Below are positions 28,841 to 37,447 of a DNA stretch of 64,000 bases, piece after piece (the stretch's first letter is position 1; each line of letters opens with the position of its first letter). The position numbers and the translations under genes are program-made. Source of the stretch: Pseudomonas sp. B21-028 (GTDB lineage Bacteria; Pseudomonadota; Gammaproteobacteria; Pseudomonadales; Pseudomonadaceae); assembly GCF_024749045.1 (NCBI RefSeq), contig NZ_CP087184.1:4154001-4218000 (forward strand), given 5' to 3'. Under the pieces are notes generated by a model. It was not told the origin of the DNA, ran no database searches, and worked only from the letters and a program-made list of their open reading frames with translations.

Positions 28841-29237
28841 TCAGTCACTCTGAAAACCTGATTCCAATGGCGTATACCAATCGATTACAGCGTCCACATA
28901 CACATGTTTCTGCTTCCCAGGCACGAAGGGCATATCAAGAGTACCCAACGCTACCGATACCCAATCAGCGAACTGACCTTCAGCTTTCGACCAGAACAAG
29001 CCCGAACCACACTCCCCGCAGAACTCGCGTAATACCGTCTTCGAGGAAGCAAATGCCTTGATACTGGCAGCGCCCTCAACTATCCGTAGCGCGTTACGCG
29101 GAACGCTGCCGTATGAAGCAAATGCGGCTCCATGGCCTTTACGGCACTGACTGCAATGACTGCAATGACATTGGCGAAGTGAGTAGTTCGTACCTGACCG
29201 CTGAGCACAAGCAGCTTCCCTGGAATCTCTGGTCCAT
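28841..29237 (-). pseudogene. GFA/CENP-V family gene broken by a frameshift
   Basis: Two frames together encode one glutathione-dependent formaldehyde-activating (GFA) domain. The first, from ATG 29237, gives RFQGSCLCSAVRYELLTSP, the first zinc-binding CxC half, then runs to a stop. The second resumes in another frame near 29172 with CHCSHCSQCRKGHGAAFASY and FCGECGSGLFW and ends at 28841. A 9-base tandem repeat (TGCAATGAC twice at 29152-29169, plus strand) lies right at the junction. It adds an extra C-S-H triplet and marks replication slippage. The gene is unlikely to give a normal product unless the sequence is in error. Confidence 0.8.
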
Positions 29238-29373
29238 GTTGTCAATCGCGCATGTGAAGGGGCCTGATCCTATCATCTCGATGTTTTCAGAGCACACCAG
29301 CACTTCCAATCCTTGATAGCTTAGTGCCATCCACCGATAATCCCCCTTCCAAAAAAGCACATAAGGATTTGCT

Positions 29374-29919
29374 GTGAAGAAGCTCTACCTGGCTCTACCA
29401 TTTTGCGCACTGTTGCTCCAAGGCTGCGGCGTGACCATGGCCCGCTATGAACCCAATTTCCAGAACGTTCAGCAGCTCAAGCAACACGAGCCGATGCAGC
29501 CTCTGCGCGAAGCCCAGGTGAATGCCGATTCCGGCCAAGGGTCGCTGATGGTGCGGATGAACCCGATCTCTTCGCCCGCAGGCAGCGTTCCACTGCACAT
29601 CCAGACGGCAATCAACGATGAGCTGCGCCAGGCGGGTCTGCTGGACCCACGTGCCGATCGGCAATTGCAGGTTCAATTGGTCAAGAACCAGCTGACTGCC
29701 GGCATGAGCAGCGGTCATGGCGAGCTGTCTGCGCGCTTCACGCTGCGCAAGGGTGACCAGGTTCTCTACGAAACCACCAAGGACGTGCAGCGTGAATGGG
29801 ATAGCAGTTTCTTCGGCCCGATCGCCATCCCGGCTGCAGCGAACAACTACAACCCGATGGTGCAGGACCTGCTCAAGAACTTGTACAGCGACCCGCAGTT
29901 CACTCAAGCGTTGAAGTAA
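29374..29919 (+). CDS. Putative lipoprotein
   Basis: This 181-residue protein starts at GTG 29374 with AAGGA 6 bases upstream. The signal peptide ends in the lipobox LLQGC with acceptor Cys18; residue +2 is Gly, so outer-membrane sorting is likely. The mature part is of mixed alpha/beta type with an INDELRQAGLLDP segment and a C-terminal FFGPIAIPAAANNYNPMVQD. No known family was recognised. It faces another lipoprotein gene of similar size on the opposite strand; both share one bidirectional terminator. Confidence 0.7.
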   Translation: MKKLYLALPFCALLLQGCGVTMARYEPNFQNVQQLKQHEPMQPLREAQVNADSGQGSLMVRMNPISSPAGSVPLHIQTAINDELRQAGLLDPRADRQLQVQLVKNQLTAGMSSGHGELSARFTLRKGDQVLYETTKDVQREWDSSFFGPIAIPAAANNYNPMVQDLLKNLYSDPQFTQALK

Positions 29920-29923
29920 GCAC

Positions 29924-30057
29924 AAAAAAAAGAGCCGCAGTCGCGGCTAAGGCCAGTCAATTAAGCCATAAACCTGTGGGAGCAAGCTTTGCTCCCACAG
30001 GTTTTGCGCCGTTTGATTCTTAACTGACTGGTATTACGTAATCGCGGCTCTTTTTTA
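29924..30057. terminator. Bidirectional terminator, interrupted by an insertion
   Basis: Joining 29924-29948 to 30050-30056 restores AAAAAAGAGCCGC, loop AGTC and GCGGCTCTTTTTT, a perfect two-way terminator for the two convergent lipoprotein genes. At present the two halves are separated by a 93-base palindromic element plus one copy of its target duplication. The outer arms GAGCCGC and GCGGCTC can still pair across it. Confidence 0.8.
29949..30041. mobile_element. 93-bp palindromic MITE-like element carrying a REP core
   Basis: The element is flanked by an exact 8-base direct repeat TCGCGGCT (29941-29948 and 30042-30049), as left by transposition. Near-terminal inverted repeats are CCAGTCAATTAAG (left) and CTTAACTGACTGG (right). 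The centre is a perfect hairpin with 15-base arms AAACCTGTGGGAGCA and TGCTCCCACAGGTTT. It has no coding capacity. Parts of its ends recur at 31808-31845 and, inverted, at 12760-12801. Confidence 0.78.
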
Positions 30058-30063
30058 TCGGTG

Positions 30064-30699
30064 TCAGCCCCGTGGAATTTGGGTGTCGACAGCGGAGTAT
30101 TTCATGCGGTTGTTGTCGACCCAGTTCTTCAACAGCGCATTGACCTGGCGGTTGAAGGTATCGGTGACGGCAGCCTTGGGCGTGTTGCCTGCCAGTGGCA
30201 GGAACCAGATGCCGATCCACGTGTTGATCGCATCGTGGTTGCTGGTCTTGCTCAACGGCTGGCCGTGCTCATCCAGTGTTTCCAGGCTCATGGTGTACTG
30301 GTCCGTTCCCAGTGCGGGAATAACCCCGAGCGAAAAACCGCTGATGAACGCCAGGACCATTTGACCGCCGCCTGGCGCGTGGTTGTAGACCTTCAAGCGC
30401 AAGCTGTAGTCGCCGGGTTGCTTCTGGAATTCGTCGAAAATCACACGGCCAAACAGCCCTGACTCATCGAAGGTTCGTTTCAGCTCAGGCTTGAGCATGT
30501 CCCGGGCTTGCGGCATCTCGGTGGCCTTGGCGTTGTCGGGTTCGCCCTGATAGAAATCGAAGTCGACATAGACGTTAGGCTTGTTCGAGTAGCTGGCCAT
30601 CGAAGGCAGGTTCACTGGGGCGACTTCATCTTTGGTGAAGCTGGCGCAGCCAGTGAGGCTCAGGGCCAGGGCGAGACCTATGGCTTTTCCAAATTGCAT
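30064..30699 (-). CDS. Putative lipoprotein
   Basis: This 211-residue protein has a signal peptide and lipobox SLTGC, acceptor Cys18, Ala at +2. After a linker the chain has YVDFDFYQGEPDN, a helical DMLKPELKRTFDESGLFG segment, and a glycine-rich hydrophobic stretch GGGQMVLAFISGFSLGVIPA that may insert in a membrane. The middle part (RRTFDESGLFGRVIFD type) resembles other Pseudomonas lipoproteins of unknown role. It is convergent with the other lipoprotein gene. Confidence 0.7.
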   Translation of the reverse strand: MQFGKAIGLALALSLTGCASFTKDEVAPVNLPSMASYSNKPNVYVDFDFYQGEPDNAKATEMPQARDMLKPELKRTFDESGLFGRVIFDEFQKQPGDYSLRLKVYNHAPGGGQMVLAFISGFSLGVIPALGTDQYTMSLETLDEHGQPLSKTSNHDAINTWIGIWFLPLAGNTPKAAVTDTFNRQVNALLKNWVDNNRMKYSAVDTQIPRG

Positions 30700-31196
30700 A
30701 TCAACTTCCTTGCGTAATTTGCTATATGCCGCTCACGGAGAGGGGGTGCGGATTCTAGCGGGATCCGATTGAAATCAAAAGGCCACTACCCGGATTACTT
30801 GCGAACCGGTTAGTCCCGCACCTGCCAGCGAGCTTGCCCACTCATTCGACAGACGCGCCTGATGATTCCAGACAGCTTGGAAAAGGCAGCCTGCGGTGAG
30901 GAAATATTAATTCAAACGGAGTGAAGACAGGCGCGAGGTGGTTTCAGCATTGGATTGGCCATTGCCAGCTTGACCAACCTTTCGACACTCAATGTCATTA
31001 TTTTCCCTCAGCATTGCCCCGTATCCATGATCTCGCCGCGCACCTGACAGGTTAATCTCCACGCATCTTACGATGATGATTCCGCCCTCTTTCTGCGCAT
31101 ATCGTGGCGAACGGATCTGCACGCAAATCACAGGCAGCATCTGACTGGTTGGATAGTCGAACACCCGTTACCGTCAGGCAATATAAGGACATTCCC
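30700..31196. other. Gene-poor region upstream of the DUF3916-like gene
   Basis: In about 500 bases no gene is well supported. A minus-strand open frame from ATG 31140 to 30907 (77 residues, ending RLSSLRLN) has no convincing ribosome site and overlaps the alternative GTG start (31104) of the plus-strand gene. The promoters of the two flanking genes must lie here. Confidence 0.4.
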
Positions 31197-31697
31197 TTGC
31201 GTCAAATAGCCCTCAGCGACAAAAAGCTCCGAGGTATCCCCCGCCGTCTCCGTGCATTGGAGCGCTGGGCTGCGAGTTTCAATGGCAACTACTTTCCTCG
31301 TCGCTATGAGGACCAGCGTTACGACCACTGGAAAATCCCGGTACACGTTTTCCTGGTGCAGGGGCCGCAGGCTTCCATCGAAGTGCAAGCCTTCTGTGTT
31401 CAGCAGTTGCTCGAAGCGGCGGCCCATTTATCCCGGGCGGCGGATCGCAGCCAGGGCTACTACCGCGTCGCCTGCCTGCTGACATGGCCCTCGTTGCACC
31501 AAAGTGAAGTCACGGTGTTTTACGATCGTGACTACTACTTGGGCTTTCTGGGACAACACAACACCCTGGCTCCGCTCCGTTTGAGTGACAAGCTTGCCTT
31601 GGACGTGCCTGATTCATTCATTGAGCATGGACATGACGTAACCCAGAGCGACGATGAGGTCGAGGTCCACTGGTGGTGTATCGGAGAGCCTGCCTGA
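31197..31697 (+). CDS. DUF3916-like protein
   Basis: TTG 31197 is chosen as start because AAGGA lies 7 bases upstream. A GTG at 31104 would add 31 residues but has no ribosome site. The 166-residue product opens with LSDKKLRGIPRRLRALERWA and continues FPRRYEDQRYDHWKIPVHVF, a pattern I associate with DUF3916 proteins. An acidic C-terminus ends EVEVHWWCIGEPA. No catalytic motif is evident; function unknown. It stands alone ahead of a dense REP cluster. Confidence 0.6.
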   Translation: MRQIALSDKKLRGIPRRLRALERWAASFNGNYFPRRYEDQRYDHWKIPVHVFLVQGPQASIEVQAFCVQQLLEAAAHLSRAADRSQGYYRVACLLTWPSLHQSEVTVFYDRDYYLGFLGQHNTLAPLRLSDKLALDVPDSFIEHGHDVTQSDDEVEVHWWCIGEPA

Positions 31698-32000
31698 TGG
31701 TCAATGCCAGGCACACCGTTATCGCGAGCAGGCTCGCTCCCACAGGGGATTTGCGAGGTTCACGCCATCTGCTTACAGCGCCGGACCTGTGGGAGCTGGG
31801 CTTGCCCTAATACCAGTCAGTTAAGCCATAGACCTGTGGGAGCAAAGCTTGCTCGCGATTGCGGGAGTTCGGTCAGCAACAACGTTGACTGGTCTGTTGC
31901 TATCGCGAGCAAGCTTTGCTCCCGCAGGATTTGCAGCGGACGCGGACCCTGTGACCACCTCAGGAAATGTGAGACACCGGCCAATAAAGCCGTCCCGCCT
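31698..32000. repeat. Dense REP cluster
   Basis: The whole gap is repeats: a REP copy at about 31720-31748, a short arm at 31786-31800, and the extended unit TAATACCAGTCAGTTAAGCC at about 31809. The extended unit leads into a REPIN-like pair at 31832-31926. The pair's spacer (GGTCAGCAACAACGTTGACT region) resembles that of the pair at 12670-12765. Confidence 0.85.
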
Positions 32001-33212
32001 TTAAACGCCTTTGGTCGAAGGCAGCAGAATGGTCAACACACCCAACAACGGCAGGTAGGAACACAGCGTGTAGACATACTCGATGCCGTGGATGTCCGCG
32101 AGATACCCCAGCAACGCCGCGCCGATGCCGCCGAAACCAAACATCAGGCCGAAGAACACGCCGGCAATCATGCCAACATTGCCCGGCACCAGCTCCTGGG
32201 CAAAGACGACGATGGCGGAGAACGCCGAGGCGAGGATGAAGCCGATGATCATGCTGAGCACGCCGGTCCAGAACAGGTCCACATAAGGCAGCGCCAGGGT
32301 GAAAGGTGCCGCGCCCAGGATCGAGAACCAGATGACCTTCTTGCGGCCGATCTTGTCGCCGATGGGGCCACCGAAGAACGTGCCGGCGGCCACCGCTCCC
32401 AGGAACAGGAACAGGTACAACTGGGAGCTGGTGACCGACAGGTGGAATTTCTCGATCAGGTAGAACGTGAAGTAGCTGGTGAAACTCGCCATGTAGAAAT
32501 ACTTGGAAAACACCAGCAACGCCAGGACCACCAGTGCAGCGGTCACCCGCGCCTTGGACAGGCCATGGGTTGCCTTGCCGCCCTGTTTCAACTTGAACAG
32601 GTTGAGGTGGTTACGGTACCAACGACTCAGGCCGTACTGCACGAAGATGGCGAAGACGGCAAACAGGCCGAACCAGGCAACATGGCCTTGACCAAACGGA
32701 ATCACGATGGCCGCGGCCAGCAACGGACCGAAGGCGCTGCCCGCATTGCCGCCGACCTGGAAGGTCGACTGCGCCAGGCCATAGCGACCGCCTGAAGCAA
32801 GCCGGGCCACACGCGAGGTTTCCGGGTGGAAGGTCGACGAGCCGATGCCCACCAGCGCGGAGGCCAGGAGGATCGCGCCAAAGCTGCCGACGAACGCCAG
32901 CATCATGATGCCGATGAGGGTGCAGACCATGCCGGCAGGCAGCAACCAGGGTTTGGGGTGACGGTCGGTGTGATAGCCCACCCAGGGTTGCAACAGGGAG
33001 GCGGTCAGTTGGAAGGTCAGGGTGATCAGTCCCACCTGAGCAAAACTCAGCCCATAGTTGGCCTTCAGCATCGGGTAGATGGAAGGCAGTACGGCCTGAA
33101 TGAGGTCATTGATCAAATGCGCGAGTGCGCAGGCGCCAATGATCCGCATGACGAGCGGGCTCGTTTGGTTGACGACTGAGGCAGTGGTCGAGGCTGTGGC
33201 AGTGGTGGACAT
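32001..33212 (-). CDS. MFS transporter, fosmidomycin-resistance (Fsr) type
   Basis: Starting at ATG 33212 (MSTTATASTTASVV) gives 403 residues. About twelve membrane helices and the MFS loop 2-3 motif variant GYHTDRHPKPWLLPAG are visible. ACALAHLINDLIQAVLPSIY in helix 1 and SSTFHPETSRVARLASGGR in helix 4 are hallmarks of the Fsr subfamily. Fsr exports fosmidomycin and probably other small anions in E. coli; the native substrate is unknown. The AraC gene is divergent, sharing the 143-base promoter region, and is the likely regulator. Confidence 0.88.
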   Translation of the reverse strand: MSTTATASTTASVVNQTSPLVMRIIGACALAHLINDLIQAVLPSIYPMLKANYGLSFAQVGLITLTFQLTASLLQPWVGYHTDRHPKPWLLPAGMVCTLIGIMMLAFVGSFGAILLASALVGIGSSTFHPETSRVARLASGGRYGLAQSTFQVGGNAGSAFGPLLAAAIVIPFGQGHVAWFGLFAVFAIFVQYGLSRWYRNHLNLFKLKQGGKATHGLSKARVTAALVVLALLVFSKYFYMASFTSYFTFYLIEKFHLSVTSSQLYLFLFLGAVAAGTFFGGPIGDKIGRKKVIWFSILGAAPFTLALPYVDLFWTGVLSMIIGFILASAFSAIVVFAQELVPGNVGMIAGVFFGLMFGFGGIGAALLGYLADIHGIEYVYTLCSYLPLLGVLTILLPSTKGV

Positions 33213-33355
33213 GACAAAAGCTTCCAGGCGATAGGTCTGAAAAAAAACCTGGGCAGAAGGTGGCAGCACTTCCTGACAGGCTGGTCGTCATCCTAGAATC
33301 CATGGAAATGTCTGTCTCACTGGACAAGGGAATCAACCGTCGCAAAAAGGACATC

Positions 33356-34129
33356 ATGATCAAACCTCTAAATGAAGCGTTGCTCGAGATCGATGAAGGC
33401 GCCTGGACCATGATCGGGCGGGCAACCGATTACCCTGCGGATTGGTTCATCCCACCGCACGCCCATGAAAAGCACCAGTTGATCTACGCCGTCGAAGGCG
33501 TGATGGTTGTACACACGGCGTCAAGCCAGTGGACGGTCCCGTCGAATCGGGGGCTGTGGATGCCCTGCGGGCAGGTACATTCGGTGCGGTGCGTGGGGCA
33601 CGTCAAAATGCGCAGCGTATTCGTCCGGCCTGATGCAGTGGCAGACCTTCCGACCGAAACGAAGGCCGTCAGCATTTCCGCCCTGTTGAGTGAACTGATC
33701 AAGGTCGCCGTGCACCTGCCGCTCCCCCACGCCCCGAACACCCGCGCAGCCAGGGTGATGGAGTTGATTCTCGATGAGCTCGCCCTGCTCCCCACCCTGC
33801 CGCTGCACCTTCCGCAACCCACGGATCCGCGGATCAAGAAGATCTGCGTCACGCTACAAGGCGATCCTGCCGATGGCTCGACACTGTCGGATTGGAGCGC
33901 CCGTCTCGGCCTTGATGGAAAGACGATCCAGCGGCTGTTCCGCAAGGAAACCGGGATTACCTTCGGGCAGTGGAGACAGCAGGTACGCCTGCTGCAAGCG
34001 GTGGAGCGAATGGCGGTGGGAGAAAAGATCATCGATGTTGCGCTGGCGCTGGGGTACGACAGCCCGAGCGCGTTCACGAACATGTTCAGGAAGCAGTTTG
34101 GCAAGACGCCGAGCAAGTTTTTTATATGA
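33356..34129 (+). CDS. AraC family transcriptional regulator
   Basis: ATG 33356 is preferred for its AAAAAGGA site; in-frame ATG 33308 is an alternative. The 257-residue product has an N-terminal cupin-type sensor domain (WFIPPHAHEKHQLIYAVEGV) and a C-terminal double helix-turn-helix (LSDWSARLGLDGKTIQRLFR and IIDVALALGYDSPSAFTNMF, ending KQFGKTPSKFF). It probably controls the divergent Fsr-type pump. The ligand is unknown. Confidence 0.9.
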   Translation: MIKPLNEALLEIDEGAWTMIGRATDYPADWFIPPHAHEKHQLIYAVEGVMVVHTASSQWTVPSNRGLWMPCGQVHSVRCVGHVKMRSVFVRPDAVADLPTETKAVSISALLSELIKVAVHLPLPHAPNTRAARVMELILDELALLPTLPLHLPQPTDPRIKKICVTLQGDPADGSTLSDWSARLGLDGKTIQRLFRKETGITFGQWRQQVRLLQAVERMAVGEKIIDVALALGYDSPSAFTNMFRKQFGKTPSKFFI

Positions 34130-34169
34130 AGGGAGCGTTTCCAGATGCACCGGCGGCGGCTGACCGGCC

Positions 34170-34248
34170 GCTATCGCGAGCAGGCTCGCTCCCACAGGAT
34201 CTTGTGATCACCCGGAAAAATGTGGGAGCGAGCCTGCTCGCGATGACG
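34170..34248. repeat. REP doublet
   Basis: Inverted REP copies at 34170-34199 and 34220-34248 with a 20-base spacer lie between the AraC gene and the convergent small gene. Confidence 0.85.
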
Positions 34249-34278
34249 GCAGCACATCCAACATCCCGGCGACTGACA

Positions 34279-34443
34279 CTACTCAGTTTCAGGAGGAGTG
34301 ATTAATTCTTCGCTGGATTCAACAGACAGTTTCAATCGGTCCGCTTTACTGATGTACTTGGGTTTGTTTTTCGGCGCCAACTTGGCACTGGCCTTTTTAG
34401 CGTGGGCCTTTAGTAGCTGCTTGATTTTTTTCTGACGATTCAT
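34279..34443 (-). CDS. 54-residue basic protein, DUF2986-like
   Basis: This short gene encodes a protein with a very basic first half (MNRQKKIKQLLKAHAKKAS, then KLAPKNKPKYISKADRLK) and an acidic tail (ESSEELITPPETE). Its start and the KPKYISKADR motif match the small DUF2986 proteins of gamma-proteobacteria as I remember them. The basic part suggests nucleic-acid or ribosome association. It is divergent from the next gene, with 49 bases between start codons. Conservation of this pattern, not length, supports it as real. Confidence 0.72.
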   Translation of the reverse strand: MNRQKKIKQLLKAHAKKASAKLAPKNKPKYISKADRLKLSVESSEELITPPETE

Positions 34444-34492
34444 ACGCTTCTGCTCAAATCCTGGCTTCCAGAATAATGACAGACCTCAACCC

Positions 34493-35326
34493 GTGAAAGC
34501 CACCAGCCCCTACGATCGAACCCACATGAACCCAGTCGACGCCCTGTCGCTCCAACGCATCATCACCGCCCATGGCTCGCTTGAAGGTGCGGCATATTTC
34601 GACGCTGAAGAAGACCTCGTCCAGGAAATCTTCCCCGATCGCATCGTTTTCCAGACCAACTATCTGGATTACCGCAGCTATGAAGTCGATCTCGCCGAGG
34701 GCGCGATACGTGTCCTCAAGACACGACTGGACAACTACCAGCGCGGCGATAAGGCAAAGGTGATCGCAGATGACATGGATGAGGAAGACTGGGAGGAGCT
34801 GGGCAATCTGTGGCAGCGTTTGAGCCGGGACCTGGACACCCAAGGACCGGGGCCACAGCTCAATCAGGTCGATACCTTGGCCGATCTGTTCGATTGCCTC
34901 TTCGACGAGGATCGTGCGCAAGCGCTCATCCAAGGCATTGCGCCCCCAGCGGCACAGTGGGATTGGGCATGGACTCAAGTCGAAGCAGCCCTTGTCCAGA
35001 CCAATCAATTGACCGGGTTCGAATGGAAAGAGTGGTCGTCCCATGGGGTCTGCGCCGTCAATAGCCTTGCCCCGCTACGGCAGTTGAACATCGAGATCGC
35101 CACGCCCGACCGTCAAGCCATCGATACCGTCAACGGCGCCGACGATTGGGAACGGGCGCTGCTCCAGTACTTCAACGCACAGCTGGATCCCCATGACCTG
35201 AAACTGCTGGCCATCGGCACCCACTTCGATGAACACCAGACATTTGCCTGCTTGCCCATGAACGGGCTGGGCCTGGTCAATGCGCTGGAAATCATGGGTA
35301 GGCTGGGTATCGTCTACAAATTCTGA
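34493..35326 (+). CDS. Acidic hypothetical protein
   Basis: This 277-residue protein starts at GTG 34493; ATG 34526 is a possible later start (266 residues). It is notably acidic in the middle (DDMDEEDWEELGNLW) and has a hydrophobic C-terminus (LPMNGLGLVNALEIMGRLGIVY). There is no signal peptide, membrane helix or recognised motif. The pattern recalls immunity or SMI1/KNR4-like proteins that bind other proteins, but that is only a comparison of composition. It has no toxin-like neighbour. Confidence 0.55.
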   Translation: MKATSPYDRTHMNPVDALSLQRIITAHGSLEGAAYFDAEEDLVQEIFPDRIVFQTNYLDYRSYEVDLAEGAIRVLKTRLDNYQRGDKAKVIADDMDEEDWEELGNLWQRLSRDLDTQGPGPQLNQVDTLADLFDCLFDEDRAQALIQGIAPPAAQWDWAWTQVEAALVQTNQLTGFEWKEWSSHGVCAVNSLAPLRQLNIEIATPDRQAIDTVNGADDWERALLQYFNAQLDPHDLKLLAIGTHFDEHQTFACLPMNGLGLVNALEIMGRLGIVYKF

Positions 35327-35387
35327 GCCTCGAGTCGACGACATGAAAATCTGTGATCGATACAGGAGCCTTCTTTCGGTTAACCGT

Positions 35388-36137
35388 TCATTGCGCAGGG
35401 GGCTGCTCGTACCGATACTGGATACGCTTCAACTCGCCAGATTGGCGTAGCTGCTCCAAGGCGCGGGCCCACGCGGCGACCCGTTTGTCTTCACTGTCGA
35501 GGCTGAAAGCGATGTACAGCGATGATCGGTACAACTCGATGGGTATCTTGCGTAGCGTGCCGGGGGCGATGTTCAACTGGCGGCTGTAATACGCCACCCC
35601 CGCATCGGTGTCCCCCACAATGATATTGGTGCGCCCCGCCAATAACATGCGGTAGAGCAACTTGCTCTCGGTGGCACTTTTGTCGAGGTTCTTGAAGCCC
35701 AGCGATTGCAGTTTCTCAGGCACCAGCCCGGCGTGCCGCGTGGTGATCTGAGGGGCCCCCAGCAGTTGTTCCAGGGAATTCACCGGCGGCGTACTCGCCA
35801 GTTGGTAGGGATAAATGGCCTCCTCCACAATGGGCCCAACCCACTTGTACAACGGCTCACGCTCCGGCGTGCGGAACAGCGAGTACATGATTGTCCTGGG
35901 TCGGGTCCTCAACACCTGGGTGGCTCGCATACTGGGCTGCAGCAGCACCTTGAACTCATCCCCGGTCAGCGCCATGATCGCCCGAACGATTTCCGTGGTC
36001 ATGCCGGTGAGCTGGCGGTTCTCCTGATAGTTGTACGGGGCCCACTCCTCGGTGACCACCTGATACTCCTCGGCCCTGACACCCCCCGTGCCGAGCAATA
36101 GAAAGAGCAGCGCCGTGGCGGGTGTCGAAGGTTTCAC
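35388..36137 (-). CDS. Periplasmic amino-acid-type solute-binding protein
   Basis: This 249-residue protein starts at GTG 36137 with AGGAG 6 bases upstream. A signal peptide (cleavage after VRA, about residue 22) precedes a bacterial extracellular solute-binding protein family 3 domain: YQVVTEEWAPYNYQENRQLT, then GMTTEIVRAIM, MYSLFRTPEREPLYKWVGPI, and lobe II with TESKLLYRMLLAGRTNIIVGD. It resembles stand-alone members that lack adjacent permease genes in Pseudomonas. The ligand is probably an amino acid or a small signal, not determined. No transporter genes are nearby. Confidence 0.8.
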   Translation of the reverse strand: MKPSTPATALLFLLLGTGGVRAEEYQVVTEEWAPYNYQENRQLTGMTTEIVRAIMALTGDEFKVLLQPSMRATQVLRTRPRTIMYSLFRTPEREPLYKWVGPIVEEAIYPYQLASTPPVNSLEQLLGAPQITTRHAGLVPEKLQSLGFKNLDKSATESKLLYRMLLAGRTNIIVGDTDAGVAYYSRQLNIAPGTLRKIPIELYRSSLYIAFSLDSEDKRVAAWARALEQLRQSGELKRIQYRYEQPPAQ

Positions 36138-36416
36138 GCGATCTCCTGGAGGACTGTTGGCTTCTCATGGGCGGGCTGACTGGAAGGACAAGGTAAGCAT
36201 AGCCCCCAAATACCGGTGTGTTGGATGCGCAGGCGATTCACCTTCAAGACCCTCATCGTGAGCAAGCTTCCATAGCAAAAGCCTCGCAAGTATCTGTTAT
36301 TCCTATAGTCGCTATCGATACCACCGCCGTTCTCGTCATTGCCCTATCTCTCTAATCTGCCCATCAACGCGATCGACAGCGGTCGCGATAATCAACAGCC
36401 CTAGGGAGAGAACCCA

Positions 36417-37373
36417 ATGAACACATTCCACCGCACCCTGGCCATCGCTACCCTGGCACTCGCGACCGTCGGCGCCCAAGCGGCGCCGGCACAGACCAGC
36501 GCCACTGCCACCACCTCTGCCGTCGGCAGCGTCGTCCAGTCCGCCAGCTACATCACCACCAAGGACGGCGTTCAGCTGTATTACAAGGACTGGGGCCCGC
36601 GTAATGGTCAGGTCGTCACCTTCAGCCACGGCTGGCCGCTGGACTCCGACAGTTGGGAATCGCAGATGATGTTCCTCGCGTCGAAGGGTTATCGGGTTGT
36701 CGCCCATGATCGTCGCGGCCACGGTCGCTCCAGCCAGCCGTGGGAAGGCAACGACATGGATCACTATGCCGACGACCTGGCGGCGGTCATTGAAGCGCTG
36801 GACCTGAAGGATGTGACCCTGGTGGGCTTCTCGACAGGGGGTGGTGAAGTGGCTCGCTATATCGGTCGCCACGGGACTGCCCGAGTCAAGAAAGCGGTGC
36901 TGGTGTCCTCTGTCCCGCCACTGATGCTCAAGACCGACACCAACCCCGGCGGCCTGCCGCTCGCGGTGTTCGACGGCCTGCGCAAGGCATCCCTGGAGAA
37001 CCGCTCACAGCTTTACCTGGACATCGCCTCCGGCCCCTTCTACGGCTACAACCGCAAGGGCGCCAAACCGTCCCAGGGTCTGATTCAATCGTTCCAGGCC
37101 CAGGGCATGCAAGGTGGCGCCAAGAATACCTATGACTCGATCGCGGCGTTCTCGGCCACCGATTTCCGCGATGATCTGAAGAAGTTCGACGTGCCGACCC
37201 TGGTGATCCATGGCGACGCCGACCAGATCGTGCCGATTGACGCTGCCGGTCGGGCTTCGGCGGCATTGATCAAGGGCGCCCGGCTCATCGTCTACCCTGG
37301 CGCGCCGCACGGGTTGCCCGAGACGCACAAGGATCGTCTGAACCAGGACCTGTTGACCTTTCTCAAGGAATAA
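36417..37373 (+). CDS. Secreted alpha/beta hydrolase (non-haem chloroperoxidase type)
   Basis: This 318-residue enzyme has a Sec signal peptide (cleavage after GAQA, about residue 22). The fold is complete: oxyanion region [13 protein letters not shown], nucleophile Ser in [10 protein letters not shown], acid Asp in [11 protein letters not shown] and His in PGAPHGLPE. This set matches cofactor-free chloroperoxidases/arylesterases, normally cytoplasmic and about 275 residues, so the leader is an addition suggesting periplasmic location. The natural reaction is probably ester hydrolysis. A good terminator follows. Confidence 0.88.
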   Translation: MNTFHRTLAIATLALATVGAQAAPAQTSATATTSAVGSVVQSASYITTKDGVQLYYKDWGPRNGQVVTFSHGWPLDSDSWESQMMFLASKGYRVVAHDRRGHGRSSQPWEGNDMDHYADDLAAVIEALDLKDVTLVGFSTGGGEVARYIGRHGTARVKKAVLVSSVPPLMLKTDTNPGGLPLAVFDGLRKASLENRSQLYLDIASGPFYGYNRKGAKPSQGLIQSFQAQGMQGGAKNTYDSIAAFSATDFRDDLKKFDVPTLVIHGDADQIVPIDAAGRASAALIKGARLIVYPGAPHGLPETHKDRLNQDLLTFLKE

Positions 37374-37396
37374 GACCGGCGCGCTCGCCACGCAGG

Positions 37397-37419
37397 GCCC
37401 TTCTCATGAAGGGCTTTTT
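37397..37419 (+). terminator. Rho-independent terminator after the alpha/beta hydrolase
   Basis: The stem GCCCTTC (37397-37403) pairs with GAAGGGC (37408-37414) across a four-base loop and is followed by TTTTT. It also lies just beyond the end of the convergent Lrp gene. Confidence 0.85.
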
Positions 37420-37447
37420 GCGTTGCCGGGGCGTGTGGGATAGGTGA

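Noticed and set aside
30907..31140. 77-codon minus-strand gene
   Set aside because: No ribosome site or recognisable family, and it overlaps the region ahead of the DUF3916-like gene; mentioned only within the gap entry.
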